Shown: piece by piece, positions 8,155 to 15,901 of the stretch
How the letters are laid out: each line of letters starts with the position of its first letter
Numbering within the stretch: position 1 is the stretch's first letter
From: Brevundimonas sp.
GTDB taxonomy: Bacteria > Pseudomonadota > Alphaproteobacteria > Caulobacterales > Caulobacteraceae
Reading direction: 5' to 3'
Length of the DNA: 32,254 nucleotides
NCBI RefSeq assembly: GCF_003248455.1
Contig: NZ_QFNM01000034.1
Coordinates: 1-32,254 of the forward strand
The notes under the pieces: model-generated
Seen by the model: the letters and a program-made list of their open reading frames with translations, nothing else
Database searches by the model: none
Told to the model about the DNA's origin: nothing
Program-made: the position numbers and the translations under genes

Positions 8155-8907
8155 ATGAACATCACCGGCAACACCATCCTGATCACCGGCGGCGGCTCCG
8201 GCATCGGCCGCGCCCTGGCCGAGGCCCTGCACGCACGCGGCAACCAGGTCGTCATCACCGGCCGCCGCGAGAGCGCGCTGAAGGCGGTGGTCGAGGCCAA
8301 TCCGGGCATGGCCTGGGCCGCGCTGGACGTCGCCGATCCGGCCGCGATCCGCGCCTTCGCCGCCCAGGTCGTTCGCGATCACCCCGCCCTGAACGTGGTC
8401 ATCAACAACGCCGGCATCATGCTGGCCGAAGACCTGAAGGCCGAGCCGTTCGACCTGGACGTTGTGGAGGCGACCATCACGACCAACCTGCTGGGGCCGA
8501 TCCGCCTGACGACGGCGCTGCTGCCGCATCTGCGGGCACAGACGGCGTCCACGGTGATCACCGTGAGCTCGGGCCTGGCCTTCGTTCCGCTGGTGGCCAC
8601 GCCGACATACAACGCCAGCAAGGCGGCGATCCATTCCTGGACCCAGTCGCTGCGGCGTCAGCTGGCCGACACCTCGGTCGAGGTGCTGGAGCTGGCCCCG
8701 CCCGCCGTGGCCACCGACCTGATGCCGGGCCATGCGGAAAATCCCCAGTCCATGCCGCTGGCGGACTTCACCAGCGAAGTGATCGGCCTGATCGAACGGG
8801 GCGAGACGCCGCGCGGCGAAATCCTGGTCGAACGGGTCAAGCCGCTGCGGTTCGCCGAAGCGAACGGCTACGAGGCGGTGTTCGAGCGTCTGAACGGGGC
8901 GCACTGA
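8155..8907 (+). CDS. SDR family oxidoreductase (DltE-like)
   Basis: A 250-residue short-chain dehydrogenase with the cofactor motif TGGGSGIGRA (residues 11-20), an Arg in TGRRES that suggests NADP(H), the NNAG motif in VINNAGIM, catalytic Ser in VITVSSGLAF, and the YNASK catalytic pair. The sequence, with LELAPPAVATDLMPGH in place of the common PG segment and a C-terminal VFERLN, resembles DltE-type SDRs that often stand next to HxlR regulators. Substrate unknown. AGGAGAG lies 6 bp before the ATG. Likely repressed by the divergent HxlR protein and induced by a reactive or electrophilic compound, which is inference. Confidence 0.92.
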   Translation: MNITGNTILITGGGSGIGRALAEALHARGNQVVITGRRESALKAVVEANPGMAWAALDVADPAAIRAFAAQVVRDHPALNVVINNAGIMLAEDLKAEPFDLDVVEATITTNLLGPIRLTTALLPHLRAQTASTVITVSSGLAFVPLVATPTYNASKAAIHSWTQSLRRQLADTSVEVLELAPPAVATDLMPGHAENPQSMPLADFTSEVIGLIERGETPRGEILVERVKPLRFAEANGYEAVFERLNGAH

Positions 8908-8919
8908 GGCGGCACCGAA

Positions 8920-8952
8920 AGCATCTCCCTCCCGTCCGGGGAGGGAGACGCT
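8920..8952. terminator. Convergent hairpin between SDR gene and lepA
   Basis: A 13-bp inverted repeat with one mismatch (AGCATCTCCCTCC against GGAGGGAGACGCT, 7-base loop) sits exactly between two convergent stop codons. There is no T-run, but position and stability fit a bidirectional transcription stop. Confidence 0.6.
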
Positions 8953-8958
8953 GTGGGA

Positions 8959-10767
8959 TCAATCCTCGTCCATCTTGAGCGCCGCGATGAAGGCTTCCTG
9001 CGGGATTTCGACCTTGCCGAACTGGCGCATCCGCTTCTTGCCGGCCTTCTGCTTCTCCAGCAGCTTCTTCTTGCGGGTGGCGTCGCCGCCATAGCATTTC
9101 GAGGTCACGTCCTTGCGCAGCGCCCGCACCGTCTCGCGGGCGATGATCTTGCCCCCGATGGCCGCCTGGATCGGGATCTGGAACAGGTGGGGCGGGATCA
9201 GCTCCTTCATCTTCTCGACCATGCCCCGGCCGCGCGTCTCGGCGCGGGCGCGGTGGACCAGCATGGACAGGGCGTCGACCGGCTCGGCGTTGACCAGGAT
9301 GGACATCTTCACCAGGTCGCCGACCTTGTATTCGGTGATCTCGTAGTCGAACGAGGCATAGCCCTTCGAGATCGACTTCAGCCGGTCGTAGAAGTCGAAC
9401 ACCACCTCGTTCAGCGGCAGCTCATAGACCACCATGGCGCGGTTGCCGACGTAGGACAGTTCGATCTGCTGGCCGCGACGGTCCTGGCACAGCTTGATCA
9501 CCCCGCCCAGGTATTCGTCGGGCGTCAGGATGGTGGCCTTGATCCAGGGTTCGGCGATGGTCTCGATCTGCATCACGTCGGGCAGGTCGGCCGGGTTGTG
9601 CAGGTCCATCTCGGTCCCGTCGCGCAGGCCGATCTTGTAGACGACCGACGGCGCCGTGGCGATCAGGTCGAGGTTGAACTCGCGGCTCAGGCGCTCCTGG
9701 ATGATCTCCAGGTGCAGCAAACCGAGGAAGCCGCAGCGGAAGCCGAAGCCCAGCGCCGCCGAGCTTTCCATCTCGTAGGTGAAACTGGCGTCGTTCAGGC
9801 GCAGCTTGCCGATGGCGGCGCGCAGGTCCTCGAAGTCGGCGGCGTCCACCGGGAACAGGCCGCAGAAGACCACCGACTGGACCTCCTTGAAGCCCTTCAG
9901 CGGCTCCGCGGTCGGCCTCTTCTCGTCGGTGATGGTGTCGCCGACGGCGGCGTGGGCCACTTCCTTGATCTGGGCTGTGATGAAGCCGACCTCGCCGGGG
10001 CCGAGCTGGTCCACGGGCGTGTTCTTGGGCAGGAAGACGCCGACCCGGTCGATCAGGTGGGTCGAGCCGTTGCGCATCATCTTGACCCGCATCCCGGTCT
10101 TCAGCACCCCGTCGAACACCCGCACCAGCACGACGACGCCGAGGTAGGGGTCGTACCAGGCGTCGACCAGCATGGCCTTCAAGGGCGCATTCGCATCGCC
10201 CCTGGGCGCCGGGAGCTTGGTGACGATGGCCTCCAGCACCTCCTCGATGCCGATGCCGGACTTGGCGCTGGCCAGGACGGCCTCGGAGGCGTCGATGCCG
10301 ATCACGTCCTCGATCTGGGCGCGGACGCGATCCGGCTCGGCGGCGGGCAGATCGACCTTGTTCAGGACGGGGACGATCTCGTGGTTGTTGTCGATGGCCT
10401 GATAGACGTTGGCCAGGGTCTGGGCCTCGACCCCTTGCGAGGCGTCCACGACCAGCAGGGAGCCTTCGCAGGCGGCCAGCGAGCGCGACACCTCGTAGGC
10501 GAAGTCCACGTGGCCGGGCGTGTCCATCAGGTTCAGGATATAGTCCTGGCCGTCGCGCGCCCTGTAGGTCAGGCGCACGGTCTGGGCCTTGATGGTGATG
10601 CCCCGTTCCTTCTCGATCTCCATGTTGTCGAGCACCTGCTCGGACATCTCGCGCGCGGTCAGGCCGCCGGTGTGCTGGATCAGCCGGTCCGACAGGGTCG
10701 ACTTGCCGTGGTCGATGTGCGCGACCACGCTGAAGTTCCGAATGTTCGAGATAGGGGGAGTCGTCAT
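8959..10767 (-). CDS. lepA: Elongation factor 4 (LepA), ribosomal back-translocase GTPase
   Basis: A 602-residue translational GTPase, normal length for LepA. G1 AHIDHGKST, the switch I region with ERGITIKAQTVRL, G3 DTPGHVDFAYEV, G4 NKVDLP and G5 SAKSGIGIEEVL are all intact, followed by domains II, III and V and the LepA-specific C-terminal domain with CYGGDATRKKKLLEKQKAGKKRM, QFGKVEIPQEAF. It is thought to act on stalled or mis-translocated ribosomes. The start at 10767 gives the standard length; no strong ribosome site is visible. Divergent from the RND adaptor gene. Confidence 0.98.
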   Translation of the reverse strand: MTTPPISNIRNFSVVAHIDHGKSTLSDRLIQHTGGLTAREMSEQVLDNMEIEKERGITIKAQTVRLTYRARDGQDYILNLMDTPGHVDFAYEVSRSLAACEGSLLVVDASQGVEAQTLANVYQAIDNNHEIVPVLNKVDLPAAEPDRVRAQIEDVIGIDASEAVLASAKSGIGIEEVLEAIVTKLPAPRGDANAPLKAMLVDAWYDPYLGVVVLVRVFDGVLKTGMRVKMMRNGSTHLIDRVGVFLPKNTPVDQLGPGEVGFITAQIKEVAHAAVGDTITDEKRPTAEPLKGFKEVQSVVFCGLFPVDAADFEDLRAAIGKLRLNDASFTYEMESSAALGFGFRCGFLGLLHLEIIQERLSREFNLDLIATAPSVVYKIGLRDGTEMDLHNPADLPDVMQIETIAEPWIKATILTPDEYLGGVIKLCQDRRGQQIELSYVGNRAMVVYELPLNEVVFDFYDRLKSISKGYASFDYEITEYKVGDLVKMSILVNAEPVDALSMLVHRARAETRGRGMVEKMKELIPPHLFQIPIQAAIGGKIIARETVRALRKDVTSKCYGGDATRKKKLLEKQKAGKKRMRQFGKVEIPQEAFIAALKMDED

Positions 10768-10957
10768 CCGCGCGCCCCTATCACGGGCCGGGGCCGGGGG
10801 CCAGCGCAGGGCGCGATCCGAGCCTCCCGCAGTTCCAGATTAAGGCTTTGCAACAATCGCTTTCGCCGTTTCGGGGCGACGCGGGACATTGTATGAAGCC
10901 CGGCTCGACCGCGCCTGCCCACGCGGTCGCTTCGCCTGAACCGTGAGGAACGCCGCC

Positions 10958-12121
10958 TTGTCCAAGACGACCCGCACCCGGCCCGCCTTCGGCGCCGTCG
11001 CCCCCTCGGTCCTCGTGCTGTCGGCCCTGCTGCTGGCCGGCTGCGGCGGTCATGGCGAGGACAAGACGGCGGAGAAGACCGCCGGCGGCTCGCGCCAGAC
11101 CGTCAGCGTCGCCGCCGTGGCCCAGACCAGCCTGAACCGCACCGTGACCGCGTCGGGCACCGTCTCCGCCTGGGAGGAAGTGCCGGTCGCGGCCGAGACC
11201 GGCGGCCTGACCGCGGTCGCCGTCTATGTCGACGAAGGCGCCTATGTTCGCCAGGGCCAGCCCCTGGTGCAGATGAACGACGTCCTGCTGCGCGCCCAGC
11301 TGCGCCAGCAGCAGGCCCAGGTGCAGTTGGCCGAGGCGAACGTGGCGCGCGACGACGCCGCCCTGGACCGCGCCCAGCAGTTGAAGGAACGCGGCTTCCT
11401 CAGCCAGGCGTCGCTGGACACGGCCCTGGCCAACCAGCGGTCCTCCACGGCCAATCTGTCGGCCGCCCGCGCCGCCCTGGCCCAGACCCAGACCCAGCTG
11501 TCCCAGGCCACCGTCCGCGCGCCCGTCGGCGGCCTGATCGTCAGCCGCAGCGTGACCAAGGGCCAGATCATCGCCGCCGGGACCGAACTGTTCCGCATGG
11601 TCCGCGACGGCCGGCTGGAGCTGGACGCCCAGGTGCCCGAGACCGAACTGGGCCTGGTCCGCGCCGGCCAGTCCGCGACCGTGACCTCCAGCGAGGCCGG
11701 CCAGACCACCGGCTCGGTCCGCATCGTCACGCCCCAGGTGGACGCCTCGACCCGGCTGGGCCTGGCCCGCATCTCCCTGTCGCCCGGATCGCAGCTGCGG
11801 CCGGGGATGTTCGCGCGCGCCGACATCGCCGTGGGCGACCAGCCGGCGACCACCGTGCCGACCGGCGCGGTGCTGTACCGCGAGAACAAGCCCGGCGTCT
11901 TCGTCCTGAACGGCGACGGCACGGTGCATTTCCAGCCGATCACGGTGCTGTCGCGCACCGACGCCCTGACGGCGGTCTCGGGCGTCAACGCCGGCGCGCG
12001 CGTCGTGGTGGACGGCGCGGGCTTCCTGAACGAGGGCGACCGCGTCAACGTGGCCCCGGCCGTCGCCGCCCAGCCCGCCGCCGGCCAGCCCGCCGCCGCT
12101 CAGCCCGCCGCCGCCAACTAG
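10958..12121 (+). CDS. RND efflux periplasmic adaptor (membrane fusion lipoprotein)
   Basis: A 387-residue HlyD/MdtA-type adaptor linking an RND pump to an outer-membrane channel. It has a lipobox LLLAGC in the N-terminal signal, the barrel-sandwich half-motif VAAETGGLTAVAVYVDEGAYVRQGQPLVQ, an alpha-helical hairpin of about 75 residues (QQQAQVQLAEANVARDDAAL to ARAALAQTQTQL), the second lipoyl half ATVRAPVGGLIVSRSVTKGQ, a beta-barrel domain and a Pro/Ala-rich tail (QPAAGQPAAAQPAAAN). GTG at 10943 is in frame, but GAGGA at 10945-10949 is better spaced for TTG at 10958, so the latter is chosen. The pump gene follows 10 bp downstream. Substrate unknown; no regulator or outer-membrane factor is adjacent. 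Confidence 0.9.
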   Translation: MSKTTRTRPAFGAVAPSVLVLSALLLAGCGGHGEDKTAEKTAGGSRQTVSVAAVAQTSLNRTVTASGTVSAWEEVPVAAETGGLTAVAVYVDEGAYVRQGQPLVQMNDVLLRAQLRQQQAQVQLAEANVARDDAALDRAQQLKERGFLSQASLDTALANQRSSTANLSAARAALAQTQTQLSQATVRAPVGGLIVSRSVTKGQIIAAGTELFRMVRDGRLELDAQVPETELGLVRAGQSATVTSSEAGQTTGSVRIVTPQVDASTRLGLARISLSPGSQLRPGMFARADIAVGDQPATTVPTGAVLYRENKPGVFVLNGDGTVHFQPITVLSRTDALTAVSGVNAGARVVVDGAGFLNEGDRVNVAPAVAAQPAAGQPAAAQPAAAN

Positions 12122-12131
12122 GACCGACGCC

Positions 12132-15100
12132 ATGAATCAGATGTCGTCCTGGGCGATCAAGAATCCCATTCCGATCATCCTGCTGTTCCTGCTGCTGACG
12201 CTCGGCGGCGTGGTCGGCTTCTCGGGGATGCGGATCAATCAGAACCCCGACATCGACTTCCCCCTGGTCGCCGTCACCGCCGCCCGCCCCGGCTCGGCCC
12301 CGGCGGAGATGGAGGTGCAGGTCACGCGCCTGATCGAGGATTCCATCGCCGGCCTGTCGGGCGTGCGCCACATCTATTCCAACGTCAGCGACGGCGTCTC
12401 GACCACGACCATCGAGTTCGAACTGGGCACCGACACCGAACGCGCCACCAACGACGTGCGCAACGCCATGAGCGGCCTGCGCGCCAGCCTGCCCCAGGAC
12501 ATGCAGGAGCCGGCCGTCCAGCGCATCGACATCACCGGCGACGCCCTGATCACCTATGTCGTGCGCTCTCCGACCATGACGCCCGAGGAGATCAGCTGGT
12601 TCATCGACAACGACGTCAGCCGCGCCCTGCTGGCCCTGGGCGGGGTGGGCGAGGTCAACCGCTCGGGCGGGGTGGACCGCGAGATGCGGGTCGAGCTGGA
12701 CCCCCAGCGGCTGGCCGCCTACGGCGTCACGGCCGCCCAGGTCAGCCAGGCCCTGAACAACGTCAACAACAACCTGCCGGGCGGCCGCGTCACCATCGCC
12801 GGGTCCGAACGGGCCGTGCGCACCCTGGGCGCCGCCACCTCGGTCCAGCAGTTGCGCGACACCCTGGTGCCGCTGGGCGACGGCAAGACCGTCCGGCTCG
12901 ACGATCTGGGCACGGTCGAGGACAAGTGGAGCGAGCCGCGCCGTCTGGCCCGCTACAACGGCCAGGAGGCCGTGACCTTCAACTTCCTGCGCTCGCGCAC
13001 GGCGTCCGAGGTCAAGGTGGCCGACCGGGTCCGCGCCGAGGTCAAGAAGCTGGACGACGCCCACCCGGAACTGACCATCAGCCAGGTTACGGCCAGCGTC
13101 GAACAGATCGAGGAATCCTATCTGGCCTCGCTGGAAGCCCTGCTGCTGGGCGCGGCCCTGGCGGTGGTGATCGTCTTCATCTTCCTGCGCGACTGGCGGG
13201 CCACCTTCATCGCGGCGACGGCCATGCCGATGTCGCTGATCCCGACCTTCGCCATCCTGGGGCCGATGGACCAGTCGCTGAACGTGGTGACGCTGCTGGC
13301 CCTGTCCTTGACCATCGGCATCCTGGTCGACGACGCCATCGTGGAGATCGAGAACATCGTGCGCCACATGCGCGATGGGAAGCCGCCCTACGACGCCTCG
13401 CTGGAGGCGGCCGACGAGATCGGCCTGGCGGTCGTGGCCACCACCGCGACCATCGTCGCCGTCTTCGCCCCCGTGGGCTTCATGCCGGGCATCATCGGCC
13501 AGTTCTTCAAGGCCTTCGCCCTGGCGGCCTGCGTGTCGGTGGTCTTCTCCCTGCTGGTGGCGCGCACCCTGACGCCGCTGATGGCGGCCTATATCCTGAA
13601 GCACACCCACCACGAGGACCGCGATCCGTTCTGGATGAGCGGCTATCTGAAGGCCCTGCGCTGGTCGCTGGCCAATCGGTGGAAGGTGTTCGTCATCGGC
13701 ATCCTGTTCCTGGTCGCCTCGATCGGCACGGCCGTCGTGGCCCGGATGTCGTTCGAGTTCATGTCGCCGGGCGACACCGCGCGCGCCGCCTTCCAGGTCG
13801 AGCTGCCGCCCGGCGCGACCCTGCGTCAGACCGACGCCGTGGTTCAGCAGGTCACGAGGACGCTGGAGGCCCGGCCCGAGGTGACGTCCGTCTACGCCGC
13901 CATCGGCGGCCAGGACGTGACCCAGGCCAATGTCTACGCCGACCTGGTGCCCAAGGGCGACCGCGAACTGAGCCAGCAGGCCTTCGCCCGGACCATGGTG
14001 GATCAGTTGAAGAAAATCCCCGGCGCCCGCATCCGCGCCGGCATCGCCCAGCAGGGCGGCGGCCCCGGCGACGGCACGACCTACACCTTCTCGCTTCTGG
14101 GCGACAATCCCGACACGCTGAACGCGGCGGCGCGCAAGGTCGAGGCCGAGATGCGTTCCGTTCCGGGCCTGGCCAACATCGTCAACTCGGCCGCCATCGC
14201 CCGGCCCGAAATCCTGGTCACGCCGCGCCCCGACGAGGCCGCCCTGGCCGGCGTCTCGGCCGGCGCCATCTCCCAGGCCGTGCGGGTCGCCACCATCGGC
14301 GACGTGGATCAGAACCTGCCCAAATACAATCTGGGCGACCGCCAGGTCCCGATCCGCCTGCAGCTGACCGAGGCCGCGCGCGAGGACCTGACGGTGCTGG
14401 AGAACCTGCGGGTGCCGGCCAACAACGGCGCCTCGGTGCCGCTGAGCGCCGTCGCCGACATCCGCTTCGGCGCCGGCCCCGCCACCGTCGCCCGCCAGGA
14501 CCGTTCGCGCATCGCCTCGATCAGCGCCGAACTGGATGGGACCACCACCGGCGCGGCGGGGGCGGCGGTCAACCGCCTGCCCTCGGTCCAGAACCTGCCC
14601 GCCGGCGTGCGCCAGGTGCCGGCCGGCGACGCCGAGTTCATCCAGGAGATGCTGACCGGCTTCGCCATCGCCTTCGCCTCGGGCATACTGCTGATGTATG
14701 CGGTGCTGACCCTGCTGTTCAAAAGCTTCGCCTATCCGATCACCATCATGGCGGCCCTGCCCCTGGCCATCGGCGGCGCCTTCATCGCTTTGGCCATCGG
14801 CGGCGCCAACTTCTCCATGTCGGCCCTGATCGGGGTGCTGATGCTGATGGGGATCGCGGCCAAGAACTCCATCCTGCTGGTCGACTACGTCATCATGGCC
14901 GAGCGGGACGGGATGCCCCGTCGCGAGGCCATTCTGGATGCGGCGCACAAGCGCGCCCGCCCCATCCTGATGACCACCTTCGCCATGGGCGCGGGCATGG
15001 TGCCCATCGCCCTGGGGGTCGGGGCCGACGTCCAGTTCCGCTCGCCCATGGCCATCGCCGTGCTGGGGGGTCTGATCTCCTCGACCTTCCTGTCGCTGCT

Positions 15101-15218
15101 CTACATCCCCGCCATCTTCACCATCGTCGACGACTTCGCCGGCTGGGGCCGCCGCATCCTGCACCGCAAGACGGCCGGACAAAGGGAACTGGCGAAGCCG
15201 AGGCCGCTGGTGGAGTGA
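12132..15218 (+). CDS. RND efflux pump permease (HAE1 family)
   Basis: A 1028-residue inner-membrane proton-drug antiporter. It begins MNQMSSWAIKNPIPIILLFL (TM1), has a first periplasmic porter domain, TM2-6 with the proton-relay Asp pair in TIGILVDDAIVEIENIVRHM, TM7, a second porter domain, and TM8-12 with LIGVLMLMGIAAKNSILLVDY and RPILMTTFAMGAG. Length is typical (1020-1050). It forms an operon with the upstream adaptor, 10 bp apart. Long antisense open frames cover this gene, but they are shadows of its high-GC codon use. Drug or lipid specificity cannot be read from the sequence. Confidence 0.95.
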   Translation: MNQMSSWAIKNPIPIILLFLLLTLGGVVGFSGMRINQNPDIDFPLVAVTAARPGSAPAEMEVQVTRLIEDSIAGLSGVRHIYSNVSDGVSTTTIEFELGTDTERATNDVRNAMSGLRASLPQDMQEPAVQRIDITGDALITYVVRSPTMTPEEISWFIDNDVSRALLALGGVGEVNRSGGVDREMRVELDPQRLAAYGVTAAQVSQALNNVNNNLPGGRVTIAGSERAVRTLGAATSVQQLRDTLVPLGDGKTVRLDDLGTVEDKWSEPRRLARYNGQEAVTFNFLRSRTASEVKVADRVRAEVKKLDDAHPELTISQVTASVEQIEESYLASLEALLLGAALAVVIVFIFLRDWRATFIAATAMPMSLIPTFAILGPMDQSLNVVTLLALSLTIGILVDDAIVEIENIVRHMRDGKPPYDASLEAADEIGLAVVATTATIVAVFAPVGFMPGIIGQFFKAFALAACVSVVFSLLVARTLTPLMAAYILKHTHHEDRDPFWMSGYLKALRWSLANRWKVFVIGILFLVASIGTAVVARMSFEFMSPGDTARAAFQVELPPGATLRQTDAVVQQVTRTLEARPEVTSVYAAIGGQDVTQANVYADLVPKGDRELSQQAFARTMVDQLKKIPGARIRAGIAQQGGGPGDGTTYTFSLLGDNPDTLNAAARKVEAEMRSVPGLANIVNSAAIARPEILVTPRPDEAALAGVSAGAISQAVRVATIGDVDQNLPKYNLGDRQVPIRLQLTEAAREDLTVLENLRVPANNGASVPLSAVADIRFGAGPATVARQDRSRIASISAELDGTTTGAAGAAVNRLPSVQNLPAGVRQVPAGDAEFIQEMLTGFAIAFASGILLMYAVLTLLFKSFAYPITIMAALPLAIGGAFIALAIGGANFSMSALIGVLMLMGIAAKNSILLVDYVIMAERDGMPRREAILDAAHKRARPILMTTFAMGAGMVPIALGVGADVQFRSPMAIAVLGGLISSTFLSLLYIPAIFTIVDDFAGWGRRILHRKTAGQRELAKPRPLVE

Positions 15219-15232
15219 GGTCGATCAGCCCT

Positions 15233-15257
15233 TTGCGGACCTGCGGCAGGTCCGCAA
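15233..15257. repeat. Perfect 25-bp palindrome after the RND operon
   Basis: Twelve-base arms (TTGCGGACCTGC and its exact complement) around one central G, 15 bp after the pump gene stop. No T-run follows, so it may be a terminator stem or a palindromic repeat unit. The right arm continues into GGTCCGCAATGGGTGGAAAG, which recurs with changes near 15758. Confidence 0.75.
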
Positions 15258-15305
15258 TGGGTGGAAAGCGGTCGATCATGGTGGACGACGGTCGTTCTTC
15301 AGACC

Positions 15306-15707
15306 TTACGGAGCAATCGGGCTTTCGCGGTTTTCGTTTGGTCGAAACATATTGGTGGGCTCGGGTGCGTGATTGGGAAGCAGTAGATACGAAAATGCCG
15401 ACTCCACGCGTTGAGAGCACCGCTCAGCATCAACATTAGTTGTGAGTCGGTCCTTTTTCCCCTGCTGGGATGCTGAAATCGCGGCTAGCAATATAGCTCT
15501 CGAGGCTTCATCCTCTGTGGAGGCCAAGTCATCACGTATAGATATTTCAACGTCTTCTTTGCCGAGCCAGTCACTGAGGTGTGGCTGGCATAGAGCCATC
15601 TGGTAGGCGACATTCACTGTGGCCGCCTCAATCCACTCGTTGCTGAGCGCTTTTTGCGGGGGTGGCGCGTGAAGGTTCGCGATGGCGGCAATCAGAGCGA
15701 GTAGCAC
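15306..15707 (-). CDS. Small secreted hypothetical protein
   Basis: A 133-residue protein with a short signal-like N terminus (MLLALIAAIANLHAPPPQ) and a mainly helical charged mature part containing two Cys (MALCQPHL and AERCSQRV) that may pair. It starts with GTG at 15707, supported by CAGGAGA about 9 bp upstream. No family recognised. GC content is clearly lower than in the neighbouring genes, and it lies between two copies of a degenerate GGTCCGCAA-type repeat (near 15248 and 15758), suggesting a lineage-specific insertion. Codon choice and the signal peptide favour a real gene, with moderate certainty. Confidence 0.55.
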   Translation of the reverse strand: MLLALIAAIANLHAPPPQKALSNEWIEAATVNVAYQMALCQPHLSDWLGKEDVEISIRDDLASTEDEASRAILLAAISASQQGKKDRLTTNVDAERCSQRVESAFSYLLLPNHAPEPTNMFRPNENRESPIAP

Positions 15708-15757
15708 TTTGAGGTCTCCTGAGCATTCCTCAATCGGTCAGACCATGATGTGGCACG

Positions 15758-15812
15758 GAGAGGTCCGCAACGGGTCGGAAGTCGAATTTGGGATCGCTTC
15801 TGAGAGCGGACA
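15758..15812. repeat. Second degenerate copy of GGTCCGCAA-type repeat
   Basis: GGTCCGCAACGGGTCGGAAG at 15758 onward resembles GGTCCGCAATGGGTGGAAAG after the RND operon (about three differences in 20), and the complementary-type end GAGAGCGGACATTC follows at about 15803. The two copies bracket the low-GC gene at 15306-15707. Confidence 0.5.
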
Positions 15813-15840
15813 TTCCCACACTCGCCTGAACACACGCACA

Positions 15841-15875
15841 ACAAAAAGGGCCGGCCGGTCGCCCGGTCGGCCCTT
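15841..15875 (-). terminator. Rho-independent terminator of TonB receptor gene
   Basis: A 13-bp stem (15846-15858 with 15863-15875, one G-T pair, loop TCGC) is followed on the minus strand by TTTTTGT. It starts 27 bp after the TonB receptor stop and is a textbook intrinsic terminator. Confidence 0.88.
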
Positions 15876-15901
15876 CGTCGTTCAGCCGTGCGGTCTGACG
15901 A

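Noticed and set aside
12045..15182. 1045-codon open frame antisense to the RND pump
   Set aside because: It mirrors the pump gene, has the Gly/Ala/Arg/Asp/His-rich composition of a high-GC shadow frame and no domain; the sense gene is unmistakable.
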